Position numbers and translations under genes: made by a program | Notes under the pieces: generated by a model | Told to the model about the DNA's origin: nothing | Database searches by the model: none | What the model saw: only the letters and a program-made list of their open reading frames with translations | Source of the DNA: Cunninghamella blakesleeana | Taxonomy: Eukaryota > Mucoromycota > Mucoromycetes > Mucorales > Cunninghamellaceae | Length of the DNA stretch: 64,000 nucleotides | Direction: 5' to 3' | Assembly (NCBI GenBank): GCA_017871115.1 | Contig: JAFCIZ010000005.1 | Coordinates: forward strand, 3,775,501 to 3,839,500 | In this document: one piece after another, positions 47,980 to 60,914 of the stretch | Layout of the letters: every line of letters begins with the position of its first letter | How positions within the stretch are numbered: position 1 is the first letter of the stretch

Positions 47980-50815
47980 ATGCCTCCTAAAAACAAGTTT
48001 AATAGAAACAATAATAACGATAAACAATCTTCACAGCAGGAAATCCAGGATCCTCGTTTTAAAAGAGTTCATAATGATCCTCGGTTCTTGAGAGCTAAAA
48101 AGAAAGATACTAAAGTCGTTATTGATAATCGATTTAAATCCATGTTAAAATCTAAAGAGTTCGGAAGTGGATCAGGACGTAAAGTTGAAGATAATAATAA
48201 AAATATAAAGTAAATGGGAAAGATTATAAACTAATATATATATATATATTTCTTTTTAATTTATATTGTATATATAGCCAAAGTAGATAAATATGGTAGA
48301 CGGATTCAAGCTAATAATGCAGAGAAAGAATTGAAACGATTTTATCATATTGATCAAGACGAAGACGAAGATTCGGATGATGAAGAAGAAAAAACATTAT
48401 CTGATTTAGAGCGTGAAGTAATGGCGGATGAGGGAAATTTAGAAGATGAAATATCTGAAGAATCTGATGAAGATGTGACAATTAAAAAACCTAAATTAAA
48501 ATTGGGTCAAAAAGGATATGATCCTATGCGTGGTAAAGGTGTTATTGGTTCCTCCTCTGATGAAGATACTTCAGATGAAGAAGAAGATATTGAAGATGAA
48601 GATGAATCAGAGGAAGAAATTGAAGTACCTGTAAGTATTTATTTTTTTTATATTATAATAATAAACAAGCATATAAAATAAAGGGAAAAAAAGAAAAGAA
48701 TATATTTATTAATAAATTTTCTTCATTTTTTTATTTATCCTATATTTGATTCAGCGTATTGCAGCGGGAGAAGAAACAAGAAGATTAGCATTAGTAAATA
48801 TGGATTGGGATAAAATCAAAGCAATGGATCTTTATCAAGTATTAAACGGATTTAAACCAAAAACAGGTGTTATTGAGCGTGTATCTATTTATCCTTCTGA
48901 ATTTGGTAAACAGCGTATGGAAATTGAAGAACGTGAAGGTCCTCCTAAAGATATTTTTAAAGCAGCCAACGGTGATGATAATGACGAGAAAGAAAAAGAA
49001 ATAGATGATGAAGGATCAGATGATGAAGAAGTAACTGAAAAAACCATTATTAGAGAGCAATTAGAAGAAGGAGGTGGTGAAGATTTTGATCAAGATGCTT
49101 TAAGAAAATATCAATTGGATCGTTTAAAGTAAGTAAAAAACACAATATATATATATATTTAGAATAAGAAAATATAACAAAGAATAATTAAAAGGTGTCA
49201 TATATTTACATATTTATCATTTTTTTTTCTTCATTCAGGTATTACTATGCTGTTGTTGAATGTGATTCACCATTTACTGCCAAGATTATATGTCAAACTT
49301 GCGATGGAAATGAATATGAAAGTAGTGCCAATTTCTTTGATATACGTTATATACCCGATGACATGACTTTTGATGACGATGTACCTCGTGATACTTGTAC
49401 TCATGTAGCTGATAATTATAAACCTGTTAAATTCTCAACTGAAGCTTTACAACATACCAAGGTGAAATTAACTTGGGATCAAGATGAACCTGAGCGTATT
49501 GAATTAACAAGAAGAGATTTCACAGAGCAAGATCTTAAAGATTTAGATTTTGAAGCTTATCTTGCTTCTTCTTCTTCTGAGGATGATGATGATGATGAAA
49601 ATGATGATAGTCTTGAAAAAATTCGTGCTAAATATCGTAAATTGTTACAAGAAACTAATGAAAATGTATATGATGATAAAGATATGGAGAATGGAAACAG
49701 CGATAACGATGGTGATATGGAAATTACTTTTACACCCGGTCTTAGTGAATTAGCTGCTACTAAATTAAATCAAGACGATGATGGTGATGACAATGAAGAA
49801 GAGAAGGAAGAAACATCTATTGAAAAATACATGCGCAAACAAAAGGAAAAACGATTAGCTAAAAAGGAAAGACGTGAAAACAAATGGAAAGAAGAAAATG
49901 TATCCTCTACTACTGATAAAAATGATAAAAAGAAAATTAACAATGATATGCTTGAATCTGATACTGATGAAGAATTAGAACAAGATGATTACTTTAAAGA
50001 AGCTCGTCAAGAAATGGAACAAGAATTATCTTTGGATAAGAAAAAAGGTGAACAAAGATAAAAATAATAAATGAATATGAAAAATAATTTAATAAATATA
50101 TATTCACATCTTATTTATATATATATATATATATATATATTAGATGAAAATAAAAAAGATAAAAAAAAGAAGAATAAAAAGAAGAAATTAACCAAAGAAG
50201 AACGATTAGAACAAAAGCGACAAAAAGCCGAACTTGAATTACTGATGGACGATCATCAAGGAAAAGGAGATGGGTTTGATATGAAAGAAATCATGAAATT
50301 AGAAAAGTTGGAAAAGAAAAAAGGAAAGAAAACAAGAAGAGAAAAGGAATTATTAGAAACAACTACAGACGATTTTGAAATGAATGTCAATGATCCTCGG
50401 TTTGCTGCTGTACAAGATTCCCACCATTTTGCAATTGATCCAACCAATCCTCAATTTAAGAAGACAAAGAGTATGAAGAAATTAATGGAAGCAAGACAAT
50501 CTAAATTAAAACAACATACCGATCAAGCTGATGATTGGAAAAAAGAAAACAATTCAAAGGTAATATATATATATATATATATATATATGAATGCGAATAT
50601 GTGTATTGATGAAAGGGTGGCCATTATTTTTTTTTAAAAAATATATTAATTTACTTTTATTTATTTATTATATTTTTTTACATCTATAGGCTATGAAGAA
50701 TCAACAAAATGATGAAAAGAAATCTAAAGACGCTTCGCTTTCACAATTAATTGATTCAGTTAAACGTAAAGGTGCTTTATCTCAACCCAAGATTGGAAAA
50801 CGTCAAAAAGTTTAA
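47980..50815 (+). CDS. ESF1: Esf1, nucleolar pre-rRNA processing factor
   Basis: Six exons (47980-48178, 48278-48630, 48755-49128, 49239-50047, 50144-50559, 50690-50815) encode 758 residues. I end exon 1 at the GT at 48179 because only this restores the conserved VDKYGRRI after the splice; reading on would meet a stop. Family blocks present: DPRFKRVHNDPRFLRAKKK at the N-terminus; RLALVNMDWDKIKAMDLYQV, LNGFKPKTGVIERVSIYPSE and FGKQRMEIEEREGPP in the core; YYAVVECDSPFTAKIICQTC; and a second DPRFAAVQDSHHFAIDPTNP near the C-terminus. Long Asp/Glu and Lys-rich stretches separate them, typical of nucleolar proteins. Esf1 is needed for early 18S rRNA processing within the SSU processome. Confidence 0.93.
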
Positions 50816-51135
50816 AAAATAATTACTGCATTTATATTTTATTTCTCATTAAACATTTAAAAAATAGCATCACAATTTTTTCCCCTTTTCATTTATCATT
50901 AATCTATTATATATTTTGTTTCAATTTTCTTTTGTAATCCATTCTTAATAAATCATGTTTATATAGATCTCTATATACTTTAAAAAATTATAATTCAAAC
51001 ACATATCAACTTTTTTTTTTACAAAGGTGAATTTTTGCATGAAATTCAAAAAAACATTCCATTTTTTTTTTATTATTATTACAATCATAATAAATCGAAG
51101 TTAAAAAAAGAAATCATTTAAAGCAAACAATGAAT
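50816..51135. other. Convergent intergenic region
   Basis: AT-rich spacer of 320 bp between the 3' ends of ESF1 and the eL34 gene. Nothing recognised. Confidence 0.65.
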
Positions 51136-51684
51136 TTATTTCTTAGCTTCTTGAGCCTTAAGGACACGCTTGACGATCTTTTGTTCTTCAATCAAGAAAG
51201 CACGTAAGATACGGTTACGGACACAGGCACCACAACGGGAACCACCATAAGCACGGGCAACGGTCTTTTGGGTCTTTGAGATGTTAGCGAATTCACGAGC
51301 ACGAAGAGCCTTGATCTATATTAAAAAATTATACATAAAAAATTAATAACCCTATTTTAATATTATCATCAATCCCTTCTATATATATCTTTAAATCTAA
51401 TATTAACTTACACCAAGTAAAGTGTTACCACAGTCACCACAACGAGGACCCTTAACAGGCTTTTTTTGGTATTGGTAGACGAGTTTAGCACCTATTTAGA
51501 CATATATATATATACAATAAATATTAAATATTAGTTGATTCTGTCTTATTTTATGGTGAATAAATAGTATTCAATAAAAAAAAAGGTGTATTAATATTTA
51601 TTTACCAGGGGTCTTGACGATCTTTACTCGGTTGGAACGAGTGTTGTAAGAGAGACGACGTCTGTAGGTGACACGTTGAACCAT
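51136..51684 (-). CDS. RPL34: 60S ribosomal protein eL34
   Basis: Three exons (51606-51684, 51412-51491, 51136-51315) give 112 residues. The sequence begins [20 protein letters not shown] and continues with [20 protein letters not shown], then the zinc-binding pairs [15 protein letters not shown] and [20 protein letters not shown]. It is highly basic and ends in KAQEAKK. These features and the length are those of eL34, a protein of the large ribosomal subunit. The codon bias matches the other highly expressed genes here. It is divergent from the F-BAR gene, with about 560 bp between starts. Confidence 0.96.
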
Positions 51685-52242
51685 GCTAATAAATTCTATA
51701 ATGTATGTGTGTGTATATAGTAGGTAGATTGATTATATTAGTTATGAGTTGATTTTTTTTTCCATTCATTCATCCATTAATTTTTTATTCATAAAATCAT
51801 CCATCCATCCATCCATCCATATCTTTTTAAAATCATTTTTATATTATTATCCATTTATGATTCTATATATATAAAAAAAAATGTCCAAGGAATAATATCA
51901 AGTATATTACCTACCTTATTTAAGCAAAAGAAAGGGAAGTATTCATTTTTTAGCCGAGAGAATGATCAAAAAAATCGAAAAAATTTGTCGGTAATTTAAA
52001 AATACAAAAAAGGAAATCGTTTTTTTTTTAAAAAATCATTTATGCCTATTCTCCAAGTATAGAAGGTTGTTTTTTCTTATTGTTTTTTTTTTAATATTAT
52101 GATTTCCAGAAAAAGTTTTGCTATGGTAACTTTATTTTTTTATATTAAAAAAGAAAGTGGAAGGAAAGTTATTTTTTTTTCTTTTCTTTCTTGTTTATAT
52201 TACTTTTTTAATTTACAATAAACAATCAATAATAGTAAAACA
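51685..52242. other. Divergent promoter region between eL34 and F-BAR genes
   Basis: Contains a (CATC)n tetranucleotide run at about 51797-51820 and a polypyrimidine stretch before the F-BAR ATG. No RNA gene recognised. Confidence 0.55.
51797..51820. repeat. (ATCC)n microsatellite
   Basis: Five to six tandem CATC units in the eL34 upstream region. Confidence 0.9.
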
Positions 52243-55200
52243 ATGACCCGTGAATATAATTTTGAAGACCATTTTTGGGTAAAATAAAATAATTATTTGA
52301 TAGTATTTTTATTTTATTATTTTGAGTATTATCGTTATTAAAATAATAGTAATATTAATTATTATCATATCTTAATTTATTTTATTTTATAATATTTAAA
52401 GGAAAACCAAGAAATAAATGGCTATGTTATATTAATGAATCGTATGAAGCAAGCAAAGCATACGTGCGAAAAATTAAAAGCTGTTTATGAATCAAGGTAA
52501 AAAAAAATAAAACGGGATAAATTTTTTAAAAGAGAATTGATTTTTCTCTTTCGCGTTCAATTTCATTTTAATTTTTTTTTTCTTTCTTTCTATTTTTTAT
52601 TATTATTAATACGTTTTATATATCTTTACATATGACTTTTTCCACTATATTAAAGAGCGCTTTTAGAAGAAAACTATGCTAATCAAGTACTAAGTATGAC
52701 TAATGTATTACAAAGTTGTAATGAAACTGGGCAATTAGGTGTAGCTTTAAATACCATAGACACACAATGGGAAAACACTGCAAAGGCTCATTTACAAATG
52801 GCTACAAAATTAAAAAATCAAATTATATTACCTTTGGTAGACTTGCTTGATAAACAAAAACAAATAAGAAAAGAAGTAAGGCATAAAAAAAGGGTTATCT
52901 ATATACATGTATATACGTACATATATTTATGCAAAATTCGATATTGGCGTATTTATTTTTATTATTATTTTTAATAGCTTGAAACAAATATCAAAAGACT
53001 TTATAATAACCGTCAATTACAGGTAAAAAAAGGGCATGAAAAAAAAAAAATGACCATTATACACATAAAACGATTTATTTATATATGCTCATGTTGTTTA
53101 TTTCGATTCTAATTTTAACTGTTTATTTATAGTCTCATTGTGTTTTACGTGTAAGTCGACATATAAGCATATAAAAATAATATATTATAATCTTTGCCAG
53201 AGTGATTAAATATAACATCCTTCTTCTCTATCTCTTCTCTTTCTCTTTTTAATTATACTAGGCACTTGACCGGTATAATACAGAGTGTACAAAAGCAAAT
53301 GAACTTTTGCAACATGGTTCCCGTGATGCAAAACAAATAGCTTATAAACGTTCTAAAATAATTATTAAACAATGCTGTAAGTAGCAAAATTATTCAAATA
53401 AATAACGAAATCTATAATAATAATAGTAGCATTAATAATTATATATATATATATATATATCTGAATAATAACAATTCAATTTTATTTTAGTAATTGCTTA
53501 CGAAGACGCTCTAGCTGATTTTGATGACATAACAAAACAATGGAATGAACAATGGCAATATACTTGCAAGGTTAGAGTGATAAAATAAAATAAAATAAAA
53601 TAAAACAGTAATAGTAATAGTAATAGTATTAGGATACATTATTATATGTCATCATCTTACTCATTTTTTTTCTTCTTTTTGTATATACTATAGGAATTTG
53701 AACTTTTAGAAGTTGAGAGATTAGAATTTTTAAAAATTAATATGCAAGAGTTTAATCAAGTATTTGTTGATATATCTGGAGTAACTATAGCTGTAAAGCG
53801 ATATATATTATTTAAAATGTTTTTTACTTTAAAAATATTATCTAAATTTTTTAATGTTATTAAAAGCATCAAATCATAATTATTTTTTTTTCTTTTTTTT
53901 AATAGGCACATACATCTATTAATGAAGAATTGGAATTAATTAATGTAGACGAAGATCTTGACTTTTTTGTAAAAGAATTTGGTGGATCTAGTATAATGCC
54001 TAATGCTAAAGATTATTTTAAATTTTATATGGCTCATGATAAATTTAAAGAAAGTAATCATCAAGAGCATCATCAAGTTATGAGCAGCGCTAAAAATCAT
54101 AATGGAACTGATTTCACAGCAACAGCTGAAAATGATGATATGCAGCAAAAACAAGAGCATCATCGCATAATAGTGGATCAAGAGCAAACAATGGAAGAAG
54201 AGAACGATGTCGTTAGTGTTGATGGTGACGATACAATTTATGATCAAGAATTGAAGAATGATAATAGTAATAAAAGTGTGATAGGCGATTATGAAAGTCA
54301 GTTTATGGTTGGGCGTTTAGAAATCTATAATTCTGAAGATGATACTAGTGATTTTGACGATAGTGAAAATTGTTATAGTGAACACCATTATGAACATGAG
54401 AATATAAGTATTATTGATAAGGAATCTAGTAACAATAACAGCAGCAACAGTGAAAATGAAGAAGAAGAAGAAGAAGAAGAAGAAGAAGAAGAAGAAGAAG
54501 AAGAAGAAGAAGAAGAAGAAAATAACAAATATAATAATTTAAACCATTCAAGAAATAACCAAAGTGTAATTACCAATGACCCACTTAATAAAGTATATAT
54601 GGATGATTATCAAGACAAACAAATGGATAGCCACGATAACGATATGCATATAGAAAACTCCCAGAAACCAATAGATTATCATAACAAAGATAATAATATT
54701 AGTTTTGAAATGATGGATGAAAACCGTACTATACCTATAGAATTACTTGAAAATAATAATAATGATCATCAACCTTATCATGATTATGAAAATTTGTCGA
54801 AAGAAGAAGAACAAAATGAATCCAATGACCAATATATAAAAGATAATCAACTTTTTGATATTATAAACAGTTTGAAAACTGAGTTACAACAAAAAAATGA
54901 AACTATATCAACAAAACGTACTCCAAAAAAATTACCTAAAATAAAAACACAAGACTCTGTAAAAATGAAATCAAGATCATCGTCATCATCACAACAACAA
55001 CAACGCTATACTAAAGATAGTAGTATGCCACCATCCTCTACACAAAATCATATTGATTCTTCTCAATATATTGTATCATCATCTCCCCCTCCAGTACCTA
55101 GACACCAGCCTCAATCTCCTACGACATCATTAACAGAAGTAGTAAATACCTTTTATACAAAAGAAGAAAATAATGAAGAAGAAGAATGCATGATTTCACC

Positions 55201-55756
55201 TACCTCCTCTTTATCAAGCAATACTGTTCATGAAGAATTAGATGATATGCTCCGTCAATTAGAAAAACAAAGTAAAAAACCCTCCTACCATAACAATAAT
55301 AAAAAAACCGTAACAGCAAAAGCATCAATGTCGTCATCAGATAAAATACGACTCTCTGGTGTACGACAAAGATATCCAAAAGGAAATAATGGCCGAAAAT
55401 TATTAGAAGAGTTATCAGAAACAAATGATTTCGAAAATGATCATCAACTTGAAAATAAAATAAAATCATCGTCATCGTCTCAGTTACAGCAAATCAATGC
55501 TAATAATAATAAATATCAGTGGCAAACTTCCCCACCTGATACTGCTACAACTACCACATCATCTCCTAATTATCATGCTTCTCATTTTGACCCTTCATCT
55601 ACCATTTCTTCTTTAGCAAAAAATTCGCTTTCTATTGCTAAACCAATTGATAAATCTCAAAAGTGGACCTTGGAAGAAGCCACTAAAGCTATGAGTCAAG
55701 CTACATCTACAAAAAGACGACCTTTACCTAAACAGCCAATTGATGTTCATATATAA
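52243..55756 (+). CDS. F-BAR domain protein, Cdc15/Imp2-like, with long disordered tail
   Basis: Nine exons (52243-52278, 52402-52496, 52656-52875, 52978-53022, 53133-53150, 53262-53376, 53491-53570, 53694-53792, 53906-55756) give 852 residues. The N-terminal 250 residues form an F-BAR domain: YNFEDHFWENQEINGYVILM, then RMKQAKHTCEKLKAVYESRA, LLEENYANQVLSMT and later coiled-coil helices (YEDALADFDDITKQWNEQW). Fungal relatives (Cdc15, Imp2, Hof1) curve membranes and organise the cytokinetic ring. The single large last exon is disordered: a pure Glu run of about 21, Ser/Asn-rich stretches, and PPPVPRHQ and RRPLPKQP proline motifs that could bind SH3 domains. No SH3 domain is present at its own C-terminus, unlike Cdc15 and Hof1. 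An 18-nt exon (53133-53150) is supported by phase. Confidence 0.85.
54458..54520 (+). repeat. (GAA)n coding microsatellite
   Basis: An uninterrupted GAA tract within the F-BAR gene encodes the poly-Glu run; its antisense gives a spurious poly-Ser frame. Confidence 0.95.
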
Positions 55757-56814
55757 TAAGAATAAATATATAAAAAAAAATTGTACTGAGTCGATATAGT
55801 TGACTTTACATATTATATTCTCTTAAGATTACCATTCATATTAAAATTTTAGTATGTTGTTATTCATTTATCTTTACTTTTAAATATATTATTACATATG
55901 TTTGTATATAGATATATTAATTTCCAAACTTTTTTTACAAACTTATTATTTTTTGTTATATATATAAGTAAATAAAAACAGTATTTCCCGAAGGAGGCAG
56001 TAATTAATATTTCTTTTTTTAAAAAAATCGATACATAAACCTGTTTTGCTTCTAATAAATTATTTGAATATTTACGATACCAAATATATAAATACTTGTA
56101 ATAGTCCAAATAAAATAGAAAATGAAACTTGTACAATTTTACGTGATTAAGAGATCAAACTCTATTAAGTGCACATACGTTTTTTTATATAAAATCTATT
56201 TTCTCATCTTTAATTTTTTCTTCTTCCTCGCAGTTTCTCTCTTTTATATTATACTTATTTATCTTTTGTTTTCCTTTCAAATTTGTACTTCAACATTTTT
56301 ATTTGCCTTAGTTATATCAAGTCTTCGCAATAATATAAATACTCGAGCCAATATTTATGAAAATTAGAAAGGTTTTTTGGTGAACGTAATGGAAATTATT
56401 GTAGTCCATTAATATACGAGGTAATAATCTAATTCCTTCTTTGCGATAGTAGGAAAGTGTTTGACTCTTTAGTAAAAAAAATATGATCACTTTTAATTTA
56501 AATGTCTTTTTTAATTTGCGCAAGTGTGCTTGTAAGAATTTAAATTTATTTCTTTTTATTTTATATACTTCTTTTCGAATGATTTCTCTTTTTTAAACTA
56601 ATATTTGTTAGTGAATTGTTATTTTATTCTATTACTGCATTAATTTATTAGTAAAGTTACTTGATCTATTTTGTTTTATATCTAGTTGAGATGTCATTCA
56701 TTTTTTTCTATAAATTGAATACAAAAATTTAAACTGCGTCTTGCAATTTTTTTTTCTCTTTTTCTCTTTTTTTCACTCCAATTTATTTTCTTTATTTTTA
56801 TTTTTTAGAATATA
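55757..56814. other. Intergenic between F-BAR gene and mitochondrial-protein gene
   Basis: AT-rich. The open frames at 55864-56136 (minus), 56122-56367 (plus) and 56317-56523 (minus) are Phe/Tyr/Ile/Lys-rich without recognisable features. A polypyrimidine tract (56745-56800) leads to the next ATG. Confidence 0.5.
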
Positions 56815-58243
56815 ATGTATTATTGTAGAAGATCATTAATACGATGCACGACATCAAGATATTGTAATAATAATACTAGTCAATATTATGCGTTAATTAA
56901 TAGAAAGTTTTCGGGCACATCATCTTTTTTTACTAAACACGAAAAAGTCTATGCTTTACCTTTTAAACTAAGTGAAGAACGTGCACCCCAAGTCATAGAA
57001 TTAGCAAACTATATTACTGAGCACAAGTTTTTAGGTTTTTTTAAACTCTTAAAATCAGTAAGTTATATATATTCATATGTATATATTTTGATCTTTACTT
57101 ACGTGTATATATATGGTATATTTTATATAGATGTTTTTAAAGACGTTGCCTAAAGTATCTGAAACTTCCAATATTCAAATGCGTAAAGCATATATCCCTT
57201 TTTGGTATTATGATATGGCTATCAAAGCAACTGTCAAACAAAAATCCAATGGAGAAGAACGTGAAGTATTATGTGTCGGGCTTGATGAATATTGGATAGG
57301 ACATCAATGGTCACCTATGTGTTATCTTAGTTTTGGCAATCCTATCTCAATTAATGCAGATACTTTAAAACCATTTAATCAAATTTATGAAGAAATCATG
57401 GAAAATAAAAATAATGAAGATAACGACGATAACAATAGCAACATTAGCAGTGATATTGAAGTCATCCCATTTACAACGGACCCAATTCAGGATCTAGCAG
57501 CTTATATTCCAACAGCATTAGAAGGACTCACTCTAAGCCAAGGTACAAAAAATGAATGTCAATTATCCAATGCCGAATTAGTATTCGGTGCTGCTTACCC
57601 TTTGTATTTCCCTGTTTATATTGCTCAAGTGGATGCTGAAAATAAAAATGGTTTACATACAGTTCTTGTGATTGGTGGTCATAGTGAAAATCCTCCTATT
57701 TTTAAATATGATCCTATTGATGATACAAGCGAAAAAGAAAAAAAAAACGTTAGTTTATCACGACAATGGATTAATAGTGGACAGTGGATACGTTTGGATG
57801 TGGCCGACCAATCATGGCGAGTTGGTTATCCTACATCTCCTCTTCAGGAATTATTAAATCAATTCATGACTCATGTTGTGAACCGAGAAGAAGACCCCAA
57901 TCTTGTTACAAAACCACGCCAACCTATACCATGGGATCAAGATGTTCGTATTCAAGCCTACCCTTCACATCAAAAAGAAAATAAATCTTATATTGAACAA
58001 TTGTTTAAAGTATGGGCGCAACAAAACATGTTAACCAAATTGGATACAATGGACCCAGATAAGAAAACAATTGGTATGGGTGAAAAAGGACTTGAAGTAC
58101 AAACGGCAGAAAAATTGAAAGAAACCATCTTAGAAAAAGTAGGTGAAGAATTAAAAACATTGGAAACATTGGAGCCCCACTGGTTAAAAGAGTATAATAA
58201 TCAATTAATTAAACAAAAACATCAAGAAAATCAAGAAGAATAG
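56815..58243 (+). CDS. Putative mitochondrial protein of unknown function
   Basis: Two exons (56815-57057 and 57131-58243) give 451 residues. The N-terminus (MYYCRRSLIRCTTSRYC, then NRKFSGTSSFFTKHEK) is rich in Arg and Ser with few acidic residues, predicting a mitochondrial presequence. The mature part begins VYALPFKLSEERAPQVIEL, contains RKAYIPFWYYDMAIKATV, DEYWIGHQWSPMCYLSFGNP and PLYFPVYIAQVDAE, and ends in a charged helical region. The pattern of PFW...D strands looks like a conserved beta-rich domain of fungal mitochondrial proteins, but I cannot name it. No membrane segment is evident. Confidence 0.75.
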
Positions 58244-58547
58244 TTTAAATAACATATATATATGTATGTATGTATATTCGTTTATCATACACACACATAC
58301 ATATACATACACATAAGAATTTATACTTTTTTTTAAAAAATAAATAATAAATAAATAGAATTAACTTTAAAATTTAAAATAATTAATTGTAAACATTTAA
58401 TAAAAACATAATGTATAATATACTACAGTTCCACATAAAAAAATAGATGATCAATTTAAACACAGATTGCATGATAAAATTAATATTTTTTTCTTAAAAA
58501 AAGTACATGGTCATTTTATAAGTTGCCGATAACGAGTAAATTACGCT
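58244..58547. other. Convergent intergenic region
   Basis: Short AT-rich spacer with a TATG/ACAT repeat patch (58256-58314). Nothing else seen. Confidence 0.6.
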
Positions 58548-58971
58548 TTAATTGATTTTATTTCTTTTAGTCCTACTTCCATTAGATTTACTATCAGTTG
58601 ATAATTCTGCTGTTGGTTCAGGGTCCTTGGATTTATCATAATCATCAAGTTCTTCAATTAATTTCATTGTAATTAAATCAGAAAATCCATAAAACTATAT
58701 ATATGATTAAAAAAATAAGAGTGATATAATATACAATACTAAATTAATATTATAATGTAACGCTTATTATTTTTTTTCTTTGATAATAATATAGCTATAA
58801 TAATAATAATAATAATAACATTATTTCAATTGCTTTTTCTCTTTTTTTTTTCTTACCAGTGGACCACTAACTCTAGTACCTTGTGATTTGCTTTTTATAC
58901 ATGCGGTTGTCCATGGAGCTGTTGGTGTTGATCCTTTGAATATAAGATTTGAATTATTAACTTGCACCTAA

Positions 58972-59015
<44 letters not shown>

Positions 59016-59800
59016 CGTATTTACATATCAATAAAAGGTATAAAATCGTGCATACATATCACTGTTTTATACATAATTTATATTAAATTTAAACTTACTG
59101 AAAAAATAGGACCTTCTCCTTCAGGACCCTCAGATATAGTCATGGTATAATTATTTCCAAAATGACTTTTTGTCGCACGGTAGCCGACTGGGTATGGATG
59201 TTTATATCGACACTATATATATATTCTACTCGTAAATATTGATTTATCTTCCTTTTTTTAAAAAATAAAATAAAATAAAGACACTATAGACATATATATA
59301 TTTTGCATTATCTACTTACAGCATGATTGCTCCAATATTTTGATCTATCTTTTCCAGTATAAATTTTTCCCATCTCCCATATAGTCGTACCAATAGATGT
59401 TAAAGTTAAAGGAACACTTATATTTTTAGGAAGTGGTGTATGATCTTGTTCCTTTAATTCAATAAATTTTGATTGACTAGCCTGTATTATACGGTCCCGA
59501 TGATCTAAAATTTCTTCCAAATCTATCTAAGAATAATATTCAGTTATGTATTTTAATATTTATGCGTGTATACATTAAAAAAAGAATAATTGTAGCAATA
59601 CTAAAAATAGCTTACATTATCTTCTGGTGCTTCACCTCGTATACGCTTGGATACTCTATTAGGTGCTTTTACCGTTAACTTAGAAGAATTATATTTAGGA
59701 CGTTTTTTTACAGATTCAGTTGTTGGTGTAGTAGGTAAATCAGAGAGCATATTGCTAGACTAATTAATATATATTTTATATAATCTTATTATATGTATTA

Positions 59801-59831
<31 letters not shown>

Positions 59832-60087
59832 TTATATTTATATTTGTATAAAAATAATTACAGTATTTAATCCATCTTCAGATAATAAGCCAAGTTCCTT
59901 TAATAATTTTTGATTTTCTTTCATTTTTTGTCGCCTTATTTCTTCATAATTCCTATTTGTGAATAAATAAATATATTAATATAAATGTATTTGTATGTTA
60001 TTTTCAACGACTTAATATATATAAAGTATAATTATTTATTTTCATTTACGTTTTATCTTGTTCCTGTACAATACTTTCAGTATCCAT
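58548..60087 (-). CDS. FYRN/FYRC (FY-rich) domain protein
   Basis: Seven exons (60050-60087, 59862-59952, 59616-59759, 59320-59526, 59099-59212, 58857-58967, 58548-58694) give 283 residues. The N-terminus has a helix NYEEIRRQKMKENQKLLKEL, a motif shared by several chromatin-linked proteins. A basic Ser/Lys-rich stretch follows (KKRPKYNSSKLTVKAPNRVS). The FYRN part is visible as TTIWEMGKIYTGKDRSKYWS, then YKHPYPVGYRATK, and the FYRC part as GEGPIFSVQV, TPTAPWTTACI and GPLFYGFSDLITMKLIEELD. FY-rich pairs occur in MLL/trithorax proteins and, alone, in TBRG1-like nuclear proteins; this gene is of the short stand-alone kind. A nuclear chromatin role is inferred. Confidence 0.82.
58973..59015. repeat. 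(TAA)n microsatellite in an intron
   Basis: About 14 TAA/ATA units lie in the intron directly before the sixth exon of the FY-rich gene (minus strand). Confidence 0.95.
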
Positions 60088-60914
60088 TTTTATTTATTTA
60101 TTTATTTGGGCAACAAAATAATATTGAGAAAAAGGAAAGGGGAAAATATAAATGTCAAAAATTTTTTTAATAAGGCGCACTAGCAAAACTTTTAGCGGAA
60201 TTTCAATATAATTTCTATGCTTTCCTTTAAAATAAATTGTTATTGATATTAGCATTTTAAATAGTATCAGAATAAAAATAAAAGCAACTTCGCCAAATTG
60301 TTTGCTTTAATATAATGCGTTAGTTTTATGCAATATTAATAATAATAATAATAAGAATAATAATTTTAAATATAATTTCAATAGTATGAATTTTTTATAT
60401 TCATGGCGTATCATTTAATATATATGGTGATTGTTTAAAACTAATTTTTTATTATAAATTAAAAATTCCAACACAATACTTAATTATTTTTATTTTTTAA
60501 TTATATGACTAAAAATATGTTTACCATAAAATAAGAGAATTTGAAGATTCCCTTGGTCATTAAAGGATAATAAACGTTTTTTTCTTTTATAGAATGAAAT
60601 AAAACTACCAGCTTTTTGAAATTCATTTTTAATATTTTCTAATGGGTAAATATTTTTTTATAAAACAAATACATAAATTGGCGTCAAATAATATTCTTTT
60701 TTTTTTTTAAATAAAAATAAGACATCAATTAAAATAATAAAATAAAATAAGTAAAATATTAAAAAAGCTATTATTAAAGAGGAAAAGGAGAGGAATAGGA
60801 AAGGAAAGGAGAGTTAAAATAAAATGAAATATAATAAAGTATTAAGATAATAATAAAATAAAAAATAAAAATCAAATCTAATCAAGTCAAAGAAAGCTTA
60901 AATATATATGATTC
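60088..60914. other. Intergenic between FY-rich and SAM-PH-CH genes
   Basis: AT-rich promoter region of the FY-rich gene and 3' flank of the SAM-PH-CH gene. Purine-rich run at 60776-60815. Nothing recognised. Confidence 0.55.

Noticed and set aside
48179..48209. Longer first exon of ESF1 reading through to the GT at 48210
   Set aside because: It leads to a stop after splicing at 48278, whereas the donor at 48179 restores the family motif VDKYGRR.
54388..54576. Minus-strand poly-Ser open frame
   Set aside because: It is the antisense of the GAA tract coding poly-Glu in the F-BAR gene.
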